Positions 10,688-23,562 of a DNA stretch of 64,000 bases are shown here, in pieces; the first letter of the stretch is position 1, and each line of letters starts with the position of its first letter. The position numbers and the translations under genes are program-made. Below the pieces are notes generated by a model that worked only from the letters and a program-made list of their open reading frames with translations, was not told the DNA's origin and did no database searches. Source of the DNA: Osmia lignaria lignaria (taxonomy: Eukaryota; Arthropoda; Insecta; Hymenoptera; Megachilidae); the NCBI RefSeq assembly GCF_051020975.1, contig NW_027478168.1:2976001-3040000 (forward strand), given 5' to 3'.

Positions 10688-12297
10688 TTGCAGATTTATC
10701 TCAAGGGAAGGGGCCTGACGGACATATTTCGAGATATTTCTTCTTCTTGTTGTTCTTCTTCTGCACAGCTAAGCTGGAAGTGGCATTTGCGGCTCGCACT
10801 AGTGCAGAGTTATCTCAAAGAGAGGGGCCACGGTGGTTCTGTATCTCTATTATGTTGGTGCGGCTTCGGAACTTTTAAATATCTTGATATATCTCGAGAG
10901 CTACGCGTCTGATCAAAAAATATCATAGAACATAAAAAGTAGGAAACATAATTCTCTACAAAAAAGGTCTCTTAACATTTTGCCATAGCTCGCTTCGTTT
11001 CCGAGATATTTGCAGATATATCTCAAGGGAAGTGGCCTGACGGACATATTTCGAGATATTTCTTCTTCTTGTTGTTCTTCTGCTGCACAGCTAAGCTGGA
11101 AGTGGCATTTGCGGCTCGCACTAGTGCAGAGTTATCTCAAAGAAAGGGGCCACGGTGTTTCTGTATCCCTATTATGTTGGTGCGGCTTCGGAACTTTTAA
11201 ATATCTCGATATATCTCGAAAACTACGCTTCTGATCAAAAAATATCATAGAACATAAATTGTAGGAAACATAATTCTCTACAAAAAACGTCTCTTAACAT
11301 TTTGCCATAGCTCGCTTCGTTTCCGAGATATTTACAGATTCAGCTCAAAGGAACTGGCCTGACGGACATATTTCGAGATATTTCTTCTTCTTGTTGTTCT
11401 TCCTCTGCACAGCTAAGCTGGAAGTGGCATTTGCGGCTCGCAATAGTGCAGAGTTATCTCAAAGAAAGGGGCCACGGTGTTTCTGTATCTCTATTATGTT
11501 GGTGCGGCTTCGGAACTTTTAAATATCTCGATATATCTCGAAAACTACGCTTCTGATCAAAAAATATCATAGAACATAAATTGTAGGAAACATAATTCTC
11601 TACAAAAAAGGTCTCTTAACATTTTGCCATAGCTCGCTTCGTTTCCGAGATATTTGCAGATTTGTCTCAAGGGAAGGGGCCTGACGGACATATTTCGAGA
11701 TATTTCTTCTTCTTGTTGTTCTTCTTCTGCACAGCTAAGCTGGAAGTGGCATTTACAGCTCGCAATAGTGCAGAGTTATATCAAAGAAAGGGGCCACGGT
11801 GTTTCTGTATCTCTATTATGTTGGTGCGGCTTCGGAACTTTTAAATATCTCGATATATCTCGAAAACTACGCTTCTGGTCAAAAAATATCATAGAACATA
11901 AATTGTAGGAAACATAATTCTCTACAAAAAAGGTCTCTTAACATTTTGCCATAGCTCGCTTCGTTTCCGAGATATTTGCAGATATATCTCAAGGGAAGGG
12001 GCCTGACGGACATATTTCGAGATATTTCTTCTTCTTGTTGTTCTTCTTCTGCACAGCTAAGCTGGAAGTGGCATTTCCAGCTCGCAATAGTGCAGAGTTA
12101 TCTCAAAGAGAGGGGCCACGGTGTTTCTGTATCTCTATTATGTTGGTGCGGCTTCGGAACTTTTAAACATCTTGATATATCTCGAGAACTACGCATCTGA
12201 TCAAAAAATATCATAGAACATAAAAAGTAGGAAACTTAATTCTCTACAAAAAAGGTCTCTTAACATTTTGCCATAGCTCGCTTCGTTTCCGAGATAT

Positions 12298-13263
12298 TTG
12301 CAGATTTATCTCAAGGGAAGGGGCCTAACGGACATATTTCGAGATATTTCTTCTTCTTGTTGTTCTTCTTCTGCACAGCTAAACTGGAAGTGGCATTTCC
12401 AGCTCGCAATAGTGCAGAGTTATCTCAAAGAGAGGGGCCACGGTGTTTCTGTATCTCTATTATGTTGGTGCGGCTTCGGAACTTTTAAATATCTTGATAT
12501 ATCTCGAGAACTACGCATCCGATCAGAAAATATCATAGAAGATAAAAAGTAGGAAACTTAATTCTCTACAAAAAAGGTCTCTTAACATTTTGCCATAGCT
12601 CGCTTCGTTTCCGAGATATTTGCAGATTCAGCTCAAAGGAACTGGCCTGACGGACATATTTCGAGATATTTCTTCTTCTTGTTGTTCTTCCTCTGCACAG
12701 CTAAGCTGGAAGTGGCATTTGCAGCTCGCAATAGTGCAGAGTTATCTCAAAGAAAGGGGCCACGGTGTTTCTGTATCTCTATTATGTTGGTGCGGCTTCG
12801 GAACTTTTAAATATCTCGATATATCTCGAAAACTACGCTTCTGATCAAAAAATATCATAGAACATAAAAAGTAGGAAACTTAATTCTCTACAAAAAAGGT
12901 CTCTTAACATTTTGCCATAGCTCGCTTCGTTTCCGAGATATTTGCAGATTCAGCTCAAAGGAACTGGCCTGACGGACATATTTCGAGATATTTCTTCTTC
13001 TTGTTGTTCTTCCTCTGCACAGCTAAGCTGGAAGTGGCATTTGCAGCTCGCAATAGTGCAGAGTTATCTCAAAGAAAGGGGCCACGGTGTTTCTGTATCT
13101 CTATTATGTTGGTGCGGCTTCGGAACTTTTAAATATCTCGATATATCTCGAAAACTACGCTTCTGATCAAAAAATATCATAGAACATAAAAAGTAGGAAA
13201 CATAATTCTCTACAAAAAAGGTCTCTTAACATTTTGCCATAGCTCGCTTCGTTTCCGAGATAT
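12298..13263 (+). repeat. Three-monomer transition (F, Q, Q)
   Basis: Unit 12298 is F/E with GCATCCGATCAGAAAA and GAAGATAAAAAG, marks that recur at 13586 and 15518. Units 12620 and 12942 are adjacent near-identical Q/A/K monomers, evidence for a very local single-unit duplication. Confidence 0.75.
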
Positions 13264-16161
13264 TTGCAGATTTATCTCAAGGGAAGGGGCCTAACGGACA
13301 TATTTCGAGATATTTCTTCTTCTTGTTGTTCTTCTTCTGCACAGCTAAACTGGAAGTGGCATTTCCAGCTCGCAATAGTGCAGAGTTATCTCAAAGAGAG
13401 GGGCCACGGTGTTTCTGTATCTCTATTATGTTGGTGCGGCTTCGGAACTTTTAAATATCTTGATATATCTCGAGAGCTACGCGTCTGATCAAAAAATATC
13501 ATAGAACATAAAAAGTAGGAAACATAATTCTCTACAAAAAAGGTCTCTTAACATTTTGCCATAGCTCGCTTCGTTTCCGAGATATTTGCAGATTTATCTC
13601 AAGGGAAGGGGCCTGACGGACATATTTCGAGATATTTCTTCTTCTTGTTGTTCTTCTTCTGCACAGCTAAACTGGAAGTGGCATTTCCAGCTCGCAATAG
13701 TGCAGAGTTATCTCAAAGAGAGGGGCCACGGTGTTTCTGTATCTCTATTATGTTGGTGCGGCTTCGGAGCTTTTAAATATCTTGATATATCGCGAGAACT
13801 ACGCATCCGATCAGAAAATATCATAGAAGATAAAAAGTAGGAAACTTAATTCTCTACAAAAAAGGTCTCTTAACATTTTGCCATAGCTCGCTTCGTTTCC
13901 GAGATATTTGCAGATTCAGCTCAAAGGAACTGGCCTGACGGACATATTTCGAGATATTTCTTCTTCTTGTTGTTCTTCCTCTGCACAGCTAAGCTGGAAG
14001 TGGCATTTGCAGCTCGCAATAGTGCAGAGTTATCTCAAAGAAAGGGGCCACGGTGTTTCTGTATCTCTATTATGTTGGTGCGGCTTCGGAACTTTTAAAT
14101 ATCTCGATATATCTCGAAAACTACGCTTCTGATCAAAAAATATCATAGAACATAAAAAGTAGGAAACATAATTCTCTACAAAAAAGGTCTCTTAACATTT
14201 TGCCATAGCTCGCTTCGTTTCCGAGATATTTGCAGATTTATCTCAAGGGAAGGGGCCTAACGGACATATTTCGAGATATTTCTTCTTCTTGTTGTTCTTC
14301 TTCTGCACAGCTAAACTGGAAGTGGCATTTCCAGCTCGCAATAGTGCAGAGTTATCTCAAAGAGAGGGGCCACGGTGTTTCTGTATCTCTATTATGTTGG
14401 TGCGGCTTCGGAACTTTTAAATATCTTGATATATCTCGAGAGCTACGCGTCTGATCAAAAAATATCATAGAACATAAAAAGTAGGAAACATAATTCTCTA
14501 CAAAAAAGGTCTCTTAACATTTTGCCATAGCTCGCTTCGTTTCCGAGATATTTGCAGATTTATCTCAAGGGAAGGGGCCTAACGGACATATTTCGAGATA
14601 TTTCTTCTTCTTGTTGTTCTTCTTCTGCACAGCTAAGCTGGAAGTGGCATTTGCGGCTCGCACTAGTGCAGAGTTATCTCAAAGAAAGGGGCCACGGTGT
14701 TTCTGTATCTCTATTATGTTGGTGCGGCTTCGGAACTTTTAAATATCTCGATATATCTCGAAAACTACGCATCTGATCAAAAAATATCATAGAACATAAA
14801 AAGTAGGAAACTTAATTCTCTACAAAAAAGGTCTCTTAACATTTTGCCATAGCTCGCTTCGTTTCCGAGATATTTGCAGATTCAGCTCAAAGGAACTGGC
14901 CTGACGGACATATTTCGAGATATTTCTTCTTCTTGTTGTTCTTCCTCTGCACAGCTAAGCTGGAAGTGGCATTTGCAGCTCGCAATAGTGCAGAGTTATC
15001 TCAAAGAAAGGGGCCACGGTGTTTCTGTATCTCTATTATGTTGGTGCGGCTTCGGAACTTTTAAATATCTCGATATATCTCGAAAACTACGCTTCTGATC
15101 AAAAAATATCATAGAACATAAAAAGTAGGAAACATAATTCTCTACAAAAAAGGTCTCTTAACATTTTGCCATAGCTCGCTTCGTTTCCGAGATATTTGCA
15201 GATTTATCTCAAGGGAAGGGGCCTAACGGACATATTTCGAGATATTTCTTCTTCTTGTTGTTCTTCTTCTGCACAGCTAAACTGGAAGTGGCATTTCCAG
15301 CTCGCAATAGTGCAGAGTTATCTCAAAGAGAGGGGCCACGGTGTTTCTGTATCTCTATTATGTTGGTGCGGCTTCGGAACTTTTAAATATCTTGATATAT
15401 CTCGAGAGCTACGCGTCTGATCAAAAAATATCATAGAACATAAAAAGTAGGAAACATAATTCTCTACAAAAAAGGTCTCTTAACATTTTGCCATAGCTCG
15501 CTTCGTTTCCGAGATATTTGCAGATTTATCTCAAGGGAAGGGGCCTGACGGACATATTTCGAGATATTTCTTCTTCTTGTTGTTCTTCTTCTGCACAGCT
15601 AAACTGGAAGTGGCATTTCCAGCTCGCAATAGTGCAGAGTTATCTCAAAGAGAGGGGCCACGGTGTTTCTGTATCTCTATTATGTTGGTGCGGCTTCGGA
15701 GCTTTTAAATATCTTGATATATCTCGAGAACTACGCATCCGATCAGAAAATATCATAGAAGATAAAAAGTAGGAAACTTAATTCTCTACAAAAAAGGTCT
15801 CTTAACATTTTGCCATAGCTCGCTTCGTTTCCGAGATATTTGCAGATTCAGCTCAAAGGAACTGGCCTGACGGACATATTTCGAGATATTTCTTCTTCTT
15901 GTTGTTCTTCCTCTGCACAGCTAAGCTGGAAGTGGCATTTGCAGCTCGCAATAGTGCAGAGTTATCTCAAAGAAAGGGGCCACGGTGTTTCTGTATCTCT
16001 ATTATGTTGGTGCGGCTTCGGAACTTTTAAATATCTCGATCTATCTCGAAAACTACGCTTCTGATCAAAAAATATCATAGAACATAAAAAGTAGGAAACA
16101 TAATTCTCTACAAAAAAGGTCTCTTAACATTTTGCCATAGCTCGCTTCGTTTCCGAGATAT
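13264..16161 (+). repeat. Trimer HOR (966 bp), with 1932-bp superperiod
   Basis: Three repeats of the order F/E (GAGAGCTACGCG), X, Q/A/K. X is the GGAGCTTTTAAATATC monomer with GAAGATAAAAAG at 13586 and 15518, and the R monomer at 14552. The pattern is therefore a trimer nested in a hexamer. Single-base differences, such as ATATCGCGAG at 13586 against ATATCTCGAG at 15518, show change after duplication. Confidence 0.85.
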
Positions 16162-17771
16162 TTGCAGATTTATCTCAAGGGAAGGGGCCTAACGGACATA
16201 TTTCGAGATATTTCTTCTTCTTGTTGTTCTTCCTCTGCACAGCTAAGCTGGAAGTGGCATTTGCAGCTCGCAATAGTGCAGAGTTATCTCAAAGAAAGGG
16301 GCCACGGTGTTTCTGTATCTCTATTATGTTGGTGCGGCTTCGGAACTTTTAAATATCTCGATATATCTCGAGAGCTACGCGTCTGATCAAAAAATATCAT
16401 AGAACATAAAAAGTAGGAAACATAATTCTCTACAAAAAAGGTCTCTTAACATTTTGCCATAGCTCGCTTCGTTTCCGAGATATTTGCAGATTTATCTCAA
16501 GGGAAGGGGCCTAACGGACATATTTCGAGATATTTCTTCTTCTTGTTGTTCTTCTTCTGCACAGCTAAACTGGAAGTGGCATTTCCAGCTCGCAATAGTG
16601 CAGAGTTATCTCAAAGAGAGGGGCCACGGTGTTTCTGTATCTCTATTATGTTGGTGCGGCTTCGGAACTTTTAAATATCTTGATATATCTCGAGAGCTAC
16701 GCGTCTGATCAAAAAATATCATAGAACATAAAAAGTAGGAAACATAATTCTCTACAAAAAAGGTCTCTTAACATTTTGCCATAGCTCGCTTCGTTTCCGA
16801 GATATTTGCAGATTTATCTCAAGGGAAGGGGCCTAACGGACATATTTCGAGATATTTCTTCTTCTTGTTGTTCTTCTTCTGCACAGCTAAACTGGAAGTG
16901 GCATTTCCAGCTCGCAATAGTGCAGAGTTATCTCAAAGAGAGGGGCCACGGTGTTTCTGTATCTCTATTATGTTGGTGCGGCTTCGGAACTTTTAAATAT
17001 CTTGATATATCTCGAGAGCTACGCGTCTGATCAAAAAATATCATAGAACATAAAAAGTAGGAAACATAATTCTCTACAAAAAAGGTCTCTTAACATTTTG
17101 CCATAGCTCGCTTCGTTTCCGAGATATTTGCAGATTTATCTCAAGGGAAGGGGCCTGACGGACATATTTCGAGATATTTCTTCTTCTTGTTGTTCTTCTT
17201 CTGCACAGCTAAACTGGAAGTGGCATTTCCAGCTCGCAATAGTGCAGAGTTATCTCAAAGAGAGGGGCCACGGTGTTTCTGTATCTCTATTATGTTGGTG
17301 CGGCTTCGGAACTTTTAAATATCTTGATATATCTCGAGAGCTACGCGTCTGATCAAAAAATATCATAGAACATAAAAAGTAGGAAACATAATTCTCTACA
17401 AAAAAGGTCTCTTAACATTTTGCCATAGCTCGCTTCGTTTCCGAGATATTTGCAGATTTATCTCAAGGGAAGGGGCCTGACGGACATATTTCGAGATATT
17501 TCTTCTTCTTGTTGTTCTTCTTCTGCACAGCTAAACTGGAAGTGGCATTTCCAGCTCGCAATAGTGCAGAGTTATCTCAAAGAGAGGGGCCACGGTGTTT
17601 CTGTATCTCTATTATGTTGGTGCGGCTTCGGAACTTTTAAATATCTTGATATATCTCGAGAACTACGCATCTGATCAGAAAATATCATACATCATAAAAC
17701 GTAGGAAACTTAATTCTCTACAAAAAAGGTCTCTTAACATTTTGCCATAGCTCGCTTCGTTTCCGAGATAT
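16162..17771 (+). repeat. Homogeneous F/E monomers preceded by a mosaic unit
   Basis: Unit 16162 has an F-type 5' part (CCTAACGG), an A-type middle with TTCCTCTGC, and an E end, so it is recombinant. Units 16484, 16806 and 17128 are near-identical F/E monomers with GAGAGCTACGCG and an ACATAATTC linker; 17128 differs in having CTGACGG. Unit 17450 ends with GAAAATATCATACATC. The run shows single-unit amplification, unlike the HOR domains around it. Confidence 0.82.
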
Positions 17772-20344
17772 TTGTAGATTTATCTCAAGGTAAGGGGCCT
17801 GACGGACGTATTTCGAGATATTTCTTCTTCTTGTTGTTCTTCTTCTGCACAGCTAAGCTGGAAGTGGCATTTACAGCTCGCAATAGTGCATAGTTATCTG
17901 AAAGAAAGGGGCCACGGTGTTTCTGTATCTCTATTATGTTGGTGCGGCTTCGGAACTTTTAAATATCTTGATATATCTCGAGAACTACGCATCTGATCAG
18001 AAAATATCATAGAAGATAAAAAGTAGGAAACTTAATTCTCTACAAAAAAGGTCTCTTAACATTTTGCCATAGCTCGCTTCGTTTCCGAGATATTTGCAGA
18101 TTCAGCTCAAAGGAACTGGCCTGACGGACATATTTCGAGATATTTCTTCTTCTTGTTGTTCTTCCTCTGCACAGCTAAGCTGGAAGTGGCATTTGCAGCT
18201 CGCAATAGTGCAGAGTTATCTCAAAGAAAGGGGCCACGGTGTTTCTGTATCTCTATTATGTTGGTGCGGCTTCGGAACTTTTAAATATCTCGATATATCT
18301 CGAAAACTACGCTTCTGATCAAAAAATATCATAGAACATAAAAAGTAGGAAACATAATTCTCTACAAAAAAGGTCTCTTAAGATTTTGCCATAGCTCGCT
18401 TCGTTTCCGAGATATTTGCAGATTTATCTCAAGGGAAGGGGCCTAACGGACATATTTCGAGATATTTCTTCTTCTTGTTGTTCTTCTTCTGCACAGCTAA
18501 ACTGGAAGTGGCATTTCCAGCTCGCAATAGTGCAGAGTTATCTCAAAGAGAGGGGCCACGGTGTTTCTGTATCTCTATTATGTTGGTGCGGCTTCGGAAC
18601 TTTTAAATATCTTGATATATCTCGAGAGCTACGCGTCTGATCAAAAAATATCGTAGAACATAAAAAGTAGGAAACATAATTCTCTACAAAAAAGGTCTCT
18701 TAACATTTTGCCATAGCTCGCTTCGTTTCCGAGATATTTGCAGATTTATCTCAAGGGAAGGGGCCTAACGGACATATTTCGAGATATTTCTTCTTCTTGT
18801 TGTTCTTCGTCTGCACAGCTAAGCTGGAAGTGGCATTTGCGGCTCGCACTAGTGCAGAGTTATCTCAAAGAAAGGGGCCACGGTGTTTCTGTATCTCTAT
18901 TATGTTGGTGCGACTTCGGAACTTTTAAATATCTCGATATATCTCGAAAACTACGCTTCTGATCAAAAAATATCATAGAACATAAAAAGTAGGAAACATA
19001 ATTCTCTACAAAAAAGGTCTCTTAACATTTTGCCATAGCTCGCTTCGTTTCCGAGATATTTGCAGATTTATCTCAAGGGAAGGGGCCTAACGGACATATT
19101 TCGAGATATTTCTTCTTCTTGTTGTTCTTCTTCTGCACAGCTAAACTGGAAGTGGCATTTCCAGCTCGCAATAGTGCAGAGTTATCTCAAAGAAAGGGGC
19201 CACGGTGTTTCTGTATCTCTATTATGTTGGTGCGGCTTCGGAACTTTTAAATATCTTGATATATCTCGAGAACTACGCATCTGATCCAAAACTATCATAG
19301 AACATAAATAGTAGGAAACTTAATTCTCTACAAAAAAGGTCTCTCAACATTTTGCCATAGCTCGCTTCGTTTCCGAGATATTTGCAGATTTATCTCAAGG
19401 GAAGGGGCCTAACGGACATATTTCCAGATATTTCTTCTTCTTGTTGTTCTTCTTCTGCACAGCTAAGCTGGAAGTGGCATTTGCGGCTCGCACTAGTGCA
19501 GAGTTATCTCAAAGAAAGGGGCCACGGTGTTTCTGTATCACTATTATGTTGGTGCAGCTTCAGAACTTTTAAATATCTTGATATATCTCGAGAACTACGC
19601 ATCTGATCAAAAAATATCATGGAACATAAAAAGTAGAAAACTTAATTCTCTACAGAAAAGGTCTCTTAACATTTTGCCATAGCTCGCTTCGTTTCCGAGA
19701 TATTTGCAGATTTATCTCAAGGGAAGGGGCCTGACGGACATATTTCGAGATATTTCTTCTTCTTGTTGTTCTTCTTCTGCACAGCTAAGCTGGAAGTGGC
19801 ATTTGCAGCTCGCAATAGTGCAGAGTTATCTCAAAGAAAGGGGCCACGGTGTTTCTGTATCTCTATTATGTTGGTGCGGCTTCGGAACTTTTAAATATCT
19901 TGATATATCTCGAGATCTACGCATCTGATCAAAAAATATCATAGAACATAAAAAGTAGGAAACTTAATTCTCTACAAAAAAGGTCTCTCAACATTTTGCC
20001 ATAGCTCGCTTCGTTTCCGAGATACTTGCCGATTTATCTCAAGGGAAGGGGCCTGACGGACATATTTCGAAATATTTCTTATTCTTGTTGTTCTTCTCCA
20101 CAGCTAAGCTGGAAGTGGCATTTGCAGCTCGCAATAGTGCAGAGTTATCTCAAAGAAAGGGGCCACGGTGTTTCTGTACCTCTATTATGTTGGTGCAGCT
20201 TCGGAGCTTTTAAATATCTTGATATATCTCGAGAACTACGCATCTGATCAAAAAACATCATAGAACATAAAAAGTAGGAAACTTAATTCTCTACAAAAAA
20301 GGTCTCTTAACATTTTGCCATAGCTCGCTTCGTTTCCGAGATAT
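17772..20344 (+). repeat. Degenerate, poorly homogenised patch
   Basis: Most of these eight units carry private changes not seen elsewhere. Unit 17772 has TTTGTAGATT (a stop), AAGGTAAGGGG, GACGGACGTA and GTGCATAG. Unit 18738 has TTCGTCTGC and GTGCGACTTC. Unit 19060 has GATCCAAAAC. Unit 19382 has TTTCCAGATATTTC, GTATCACTATT and GTGCAGCTTCAGAAC. Unit 19704 has CGAGATCTACGC. Unit 20026 is 319 bp. Exceptions in the middle are 18094 and 18416, which match the neighbouring trimer types. Confidence 0.78.
20026..20344 (+). repeat. 319-bp monomer with lost triplet
   Basis: The pyrimidine tract reads TTCTTATTCTTG and then TTCTTCTCCACAG, three bases shorter than normal. The unit also has GATACTTGCCG, TTTCGAAATATTTC, GTACCTC, GGAGCTTTT and AAAAACATC. 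It looks like the most diverged unit in the window. The loss keeps the open frame (73 codons). Confidence 0.9.
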
Positions 20345-21954
20345 TTGCAGATTTATCTCGAGGGAAGGGGCCTGACGGACATATTTCGAGATATTTCTTC
20401 TTCTTGTTGTTCTTCTTCTGCACAGCTAAGCTGGAAGCGGCATTTGCGGCTCGCACTAGTGCAGAGTTATCTCAAAGAAAGGGGCCACGGTGTTTCTGTA
20501 TCTCTATTATGTTGGTGCGGCTTCGGAACTTTTAAATATCTCGATATATCTCGAAAACTACGCTTCTGATCAAAAAATATCATAGAACATAAATTGTAGG
20601 AAACATAATTCTCTACAAAAAACGTCTCTTAACATTTTGCCATAGCTCGCTTCGTTTCCGAGATATTTGCAGATTCAGCTCAAAGGAACGGGCCTGACGG
20701 ACATATTTCGAGATACTTCTTCTTCTTGTTGTTCTTCTTCTGCACAGCTAAGCTGGAAGTGGCATTTGCGGCTCGCACTAGTGCAGAGTTATCTCAAAGA
20801 AAGGGGCCACGGTGTTTCTGTATCTCTATTATGTTGGTGCGGCTTCGGAACTTTTAAATATCTCGATATATCTCGAAAACTACGCTTCTGATCAAAAAAT
20901 ATCATAGAACATAAATTGTAGGAAACATAATTCTCTACAAAAAACGTCTCTTAACATTTTGCCATAGCTCTCTTCGTTTCCGAGATATTTGCAGATTTAT
21001 CTCAAGGGAAGGGGCCTGACGGACATATTTCGAGATATTTCTTCTTCTTGTTGTTCTTCTTCTGCACAGCTAAGCTGGAAGTGGCATTTGCAGCTCGCAA
21101 TAGTGCAGAGTTATCTCAAAGAAAGGGGCCACGGTGTTTCTGTATCTCTATTATGTTGGTGCGGCTTCGGAACTTTTAAATATCTTGATATATCTCGAGA
21201 ACTACGCATCTGATCAAAAAATATCATAGAACATAAAAAGTAGGAAACTTAATTCTCTACAAAAAAGGTCTCTTAACATTTTGCCATACCTCGCTTCTTT
21301 TCCGAGATATTTGCATATTTATCTCAAGGGAAGGGGCCTGACGGACATATTTCGAGATATTTCTTCTTCTTGTTGTTCTTCTTCTGCACAGCTAAGCTGG
21401 AAGTGGCATTTGCGGCTCGCACTAGTGCAGAGTTATCTCAAAGAAAGGGGCCACGGTGTTTCTGTATCTCTATTATGTTGGTGCGGCTTCGGAACTTTTA
21501 AATATCTCGATATATCTCGAAAACTACGCTTCTGATCAAAAAATATCATAGAACCTAAATTGTAGGAAACATAATTCTCTACAAAAAAGGTCTCTTAACA
21601 TTTTGCCATAGCTCGCTTCGTTTCCGAGATATTTGCAGATATATCTCAAGGGAAGGGGCCTGACGAACATATTTCGAGATATTTCTTCTTCTTGTTGTTC
21701 TTCTTCTGCACAGCTAAGCTGGAAGTGGCATTTGCAGCTCGCAATAGTGCAGAGTTATCTCAAAGAAAGGGGCCACGGTGTTTCTGTATCTCTATTATGT
21801 TGGTGCGGCTTCGGAACTTTTAAATATCTTGATATATCTCGAGAACTACGCATCTGATCAAAAAATATCATAGAACATAAAAAGTAGGAAACTGAATTCT
21901 CTACAAAAAAGGTCTCTTAACATTTTGCCATAGCTCGCTTCGTTTCCGAGATAT
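20345..21954 (+). repeat. Five mixed monomers
   Basis: Units 20345 (CTCGAGGGAAGG and GGAAGCGGC), 20667 (Q/R/K), 20989 (CTCTCTTCG), 21311 (CCATACCTCGCTTCTTTTCC and TTGCATATTT) and 21633 (GACGAACAT). A GAATTC (EcoRI) site at 21894-21899 is the only one I noticed. Unit 21311 is the only one left of 37 kb with TTGCATATTT. No clear local HOR. Confidence 0.7.
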
Positions 21955-22275
21955 TTGCAGATTTATCTCAAGGGAAGGGGCCTAACGGACATATTTCGAG
22001 ATATTTCTTCTTCTTGTTGTTCTTCTTCTGCACAGCTAAACTGGAAGTGGCATTTCCAGCTCGCAATAGTGCAGAGTTATCTCAAAGAAAGGGGCCACGG
22101 TGTTTCTGTATCTCTATTATGTTGGTGCGGCTTCGGAACTTTTAAATATCTCGATATATCTCGAAAACTACGCATCTGATCAAAAAATATCATAGAACAT
22201 AAAAAGTAGGAAACTTAATTCTCTACAAAAAAGGTCTGTAACATTTTGCCATAGCTCGCTTCGTTTCCGAGATAT
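21955..22275 (+). repeat. 321-bp monomer (linker deletion)
   Basis: The linker reads GGTCTGTAAC; the normal form is GGTCTCTTAAC, so the net change is one base lost plus a substitution. It is an F middle unit with CGAAAACTACGCATC. Confidence 0.9.
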
Positions 22276-23241
22276 TTGCAGATTTATCTCAAGGGAAGGG
22301 GCCTAACGGACATATTTCGAGATATTTCTTCTTCTTGTTGTTCTTCTTCTGCACAGCTAAACTGGAAGTGGCATTTCCAGCTCGCAATAGTGCAGAGTTA
22401 TCTCAAAGAAAGGGGCCACGGTGTTTCTGTATCTCTATTATGTTGGTGCGGCTTCGGAACTTTTAAATATCTCGATATATCTCGAAAACTACGCTTCTGA
22501 TCAAAAAATATCATAGAACATAAATTGTAGGAAACATAATTCTCTATAAAAAACGTCTCTTAACATTTTGCCATAGCTCGCTTCGTTTCCGAGATATTTG
22601 CAGATTCAGCTCAAAGGAACTGGCCTGACGGACATATTTCGAGATATTTCTTCTTCTTGTTGTTCTTCTTCTGCACAGCCAAGCTGGAAGTGGCATTTGC
22701 AGCTCGCAATAGTGCAGAGTTATCTCAAAGAAAGGGACCACGGTGTTTCTGTATCTCTATTATGTTGGTGCGGCTTCGGAACTTTTAAATATCTTGATAT
22801 ATCTCGAGAACTACGCATCTGATCAAAAAATATCATAGAACATAAATTGTAGGAAACATAATTCTCTACAAAAAACGTCTCTTAACATTTTGCCATAGCT
22901 CGCTTCGTTTCCGAGATATTTGCAGATTCAGCTCAAAGGAACTGGCCTGACGGACATATTTCGAGATATTTTTTCTTCTTGTTGTTCTTCCTCTGCACAG
23001 CTAAGCTGGAAGTGGCATCTGCAGCTCGCAATAGTGCAGAGTTATCTCAAAGAAAGGGGCCACGGTGTTTCTGTATCTCTATTATGTTGGGGCGGCTTCG
23101 GAACTTTTAAATATCTCGATATATCTCGAAAACTACGCTTCTGATCAAAAAATATCATAGAACATAAATTGTAGGAAACATAATTCTCTACAAAAAAGGT
23201 CTCTTAACATTTTGCCATAGCTCGCTTCGTTTCCGAGATAT

Positions 23242-23562
23242 TTGCAGATATATCTCAAGGGAAGGGGCCTGACGGACATATTTCGAGATATTTCTTCTTC
23301 TTGTTGTTCTTCTTCTGCACAGCTAAACTGGAAGTGGCATTTACAGCTCGCAATAGTGCAGAGTTATCTCAAAGAAAGGGGCCACGGTGTTTCTGTATCT
23401 CTATTATGTTGGTGCGGCTTCGGAACTTTTAAATATCTCGATATATCTCGAAAACTACGCATCTGATCAAAAAATATCATAGAACATAAAAAGTAGGAAA
23501 CTTAATTCTCTACAAAAAAGGTCTGTAACATTTTGCCATAGCTCGCTTCGTTTCCGAGATAT
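23242..23562 (+). repeat. 321-bp monomer (same linker deletion)
   Basis: It has the same GGTCTGTAAC linker as unit 21955, so the two share descent by duplication rather than by independent loss. Confidence 0.9.

Larger units (their letters stand above)
5536..12297 (+). repeat. Sixteen-monomer shift (5152 bp): 5536-7145 and 10688-12297
   Basis: Five consecutive units recur 5152 bp downstream with the same private marks: GGTGGTTCTG (5536/10688), GGGAAGTGGCC with TTCTGCTGCAC (5858/11010), TTTACAG (6180/11332), GATTTGTCTC (6502/11654) and AAACATCTTG (6824/11976). The two arms flank the 7146-9399 copy, so this block was copied at least twice, with nesting. Confidence 0.88.

Noticed and set aside
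22544..22741. 65-codon reverse-strand frames (also at 24475, 27165, 27487, 30385, 33605, 35537)
   Set aside because: These are antisense shadows starting at GTG and open only where the linker or unit variants remove a stop. They recur with the satellite period and have no independent support.
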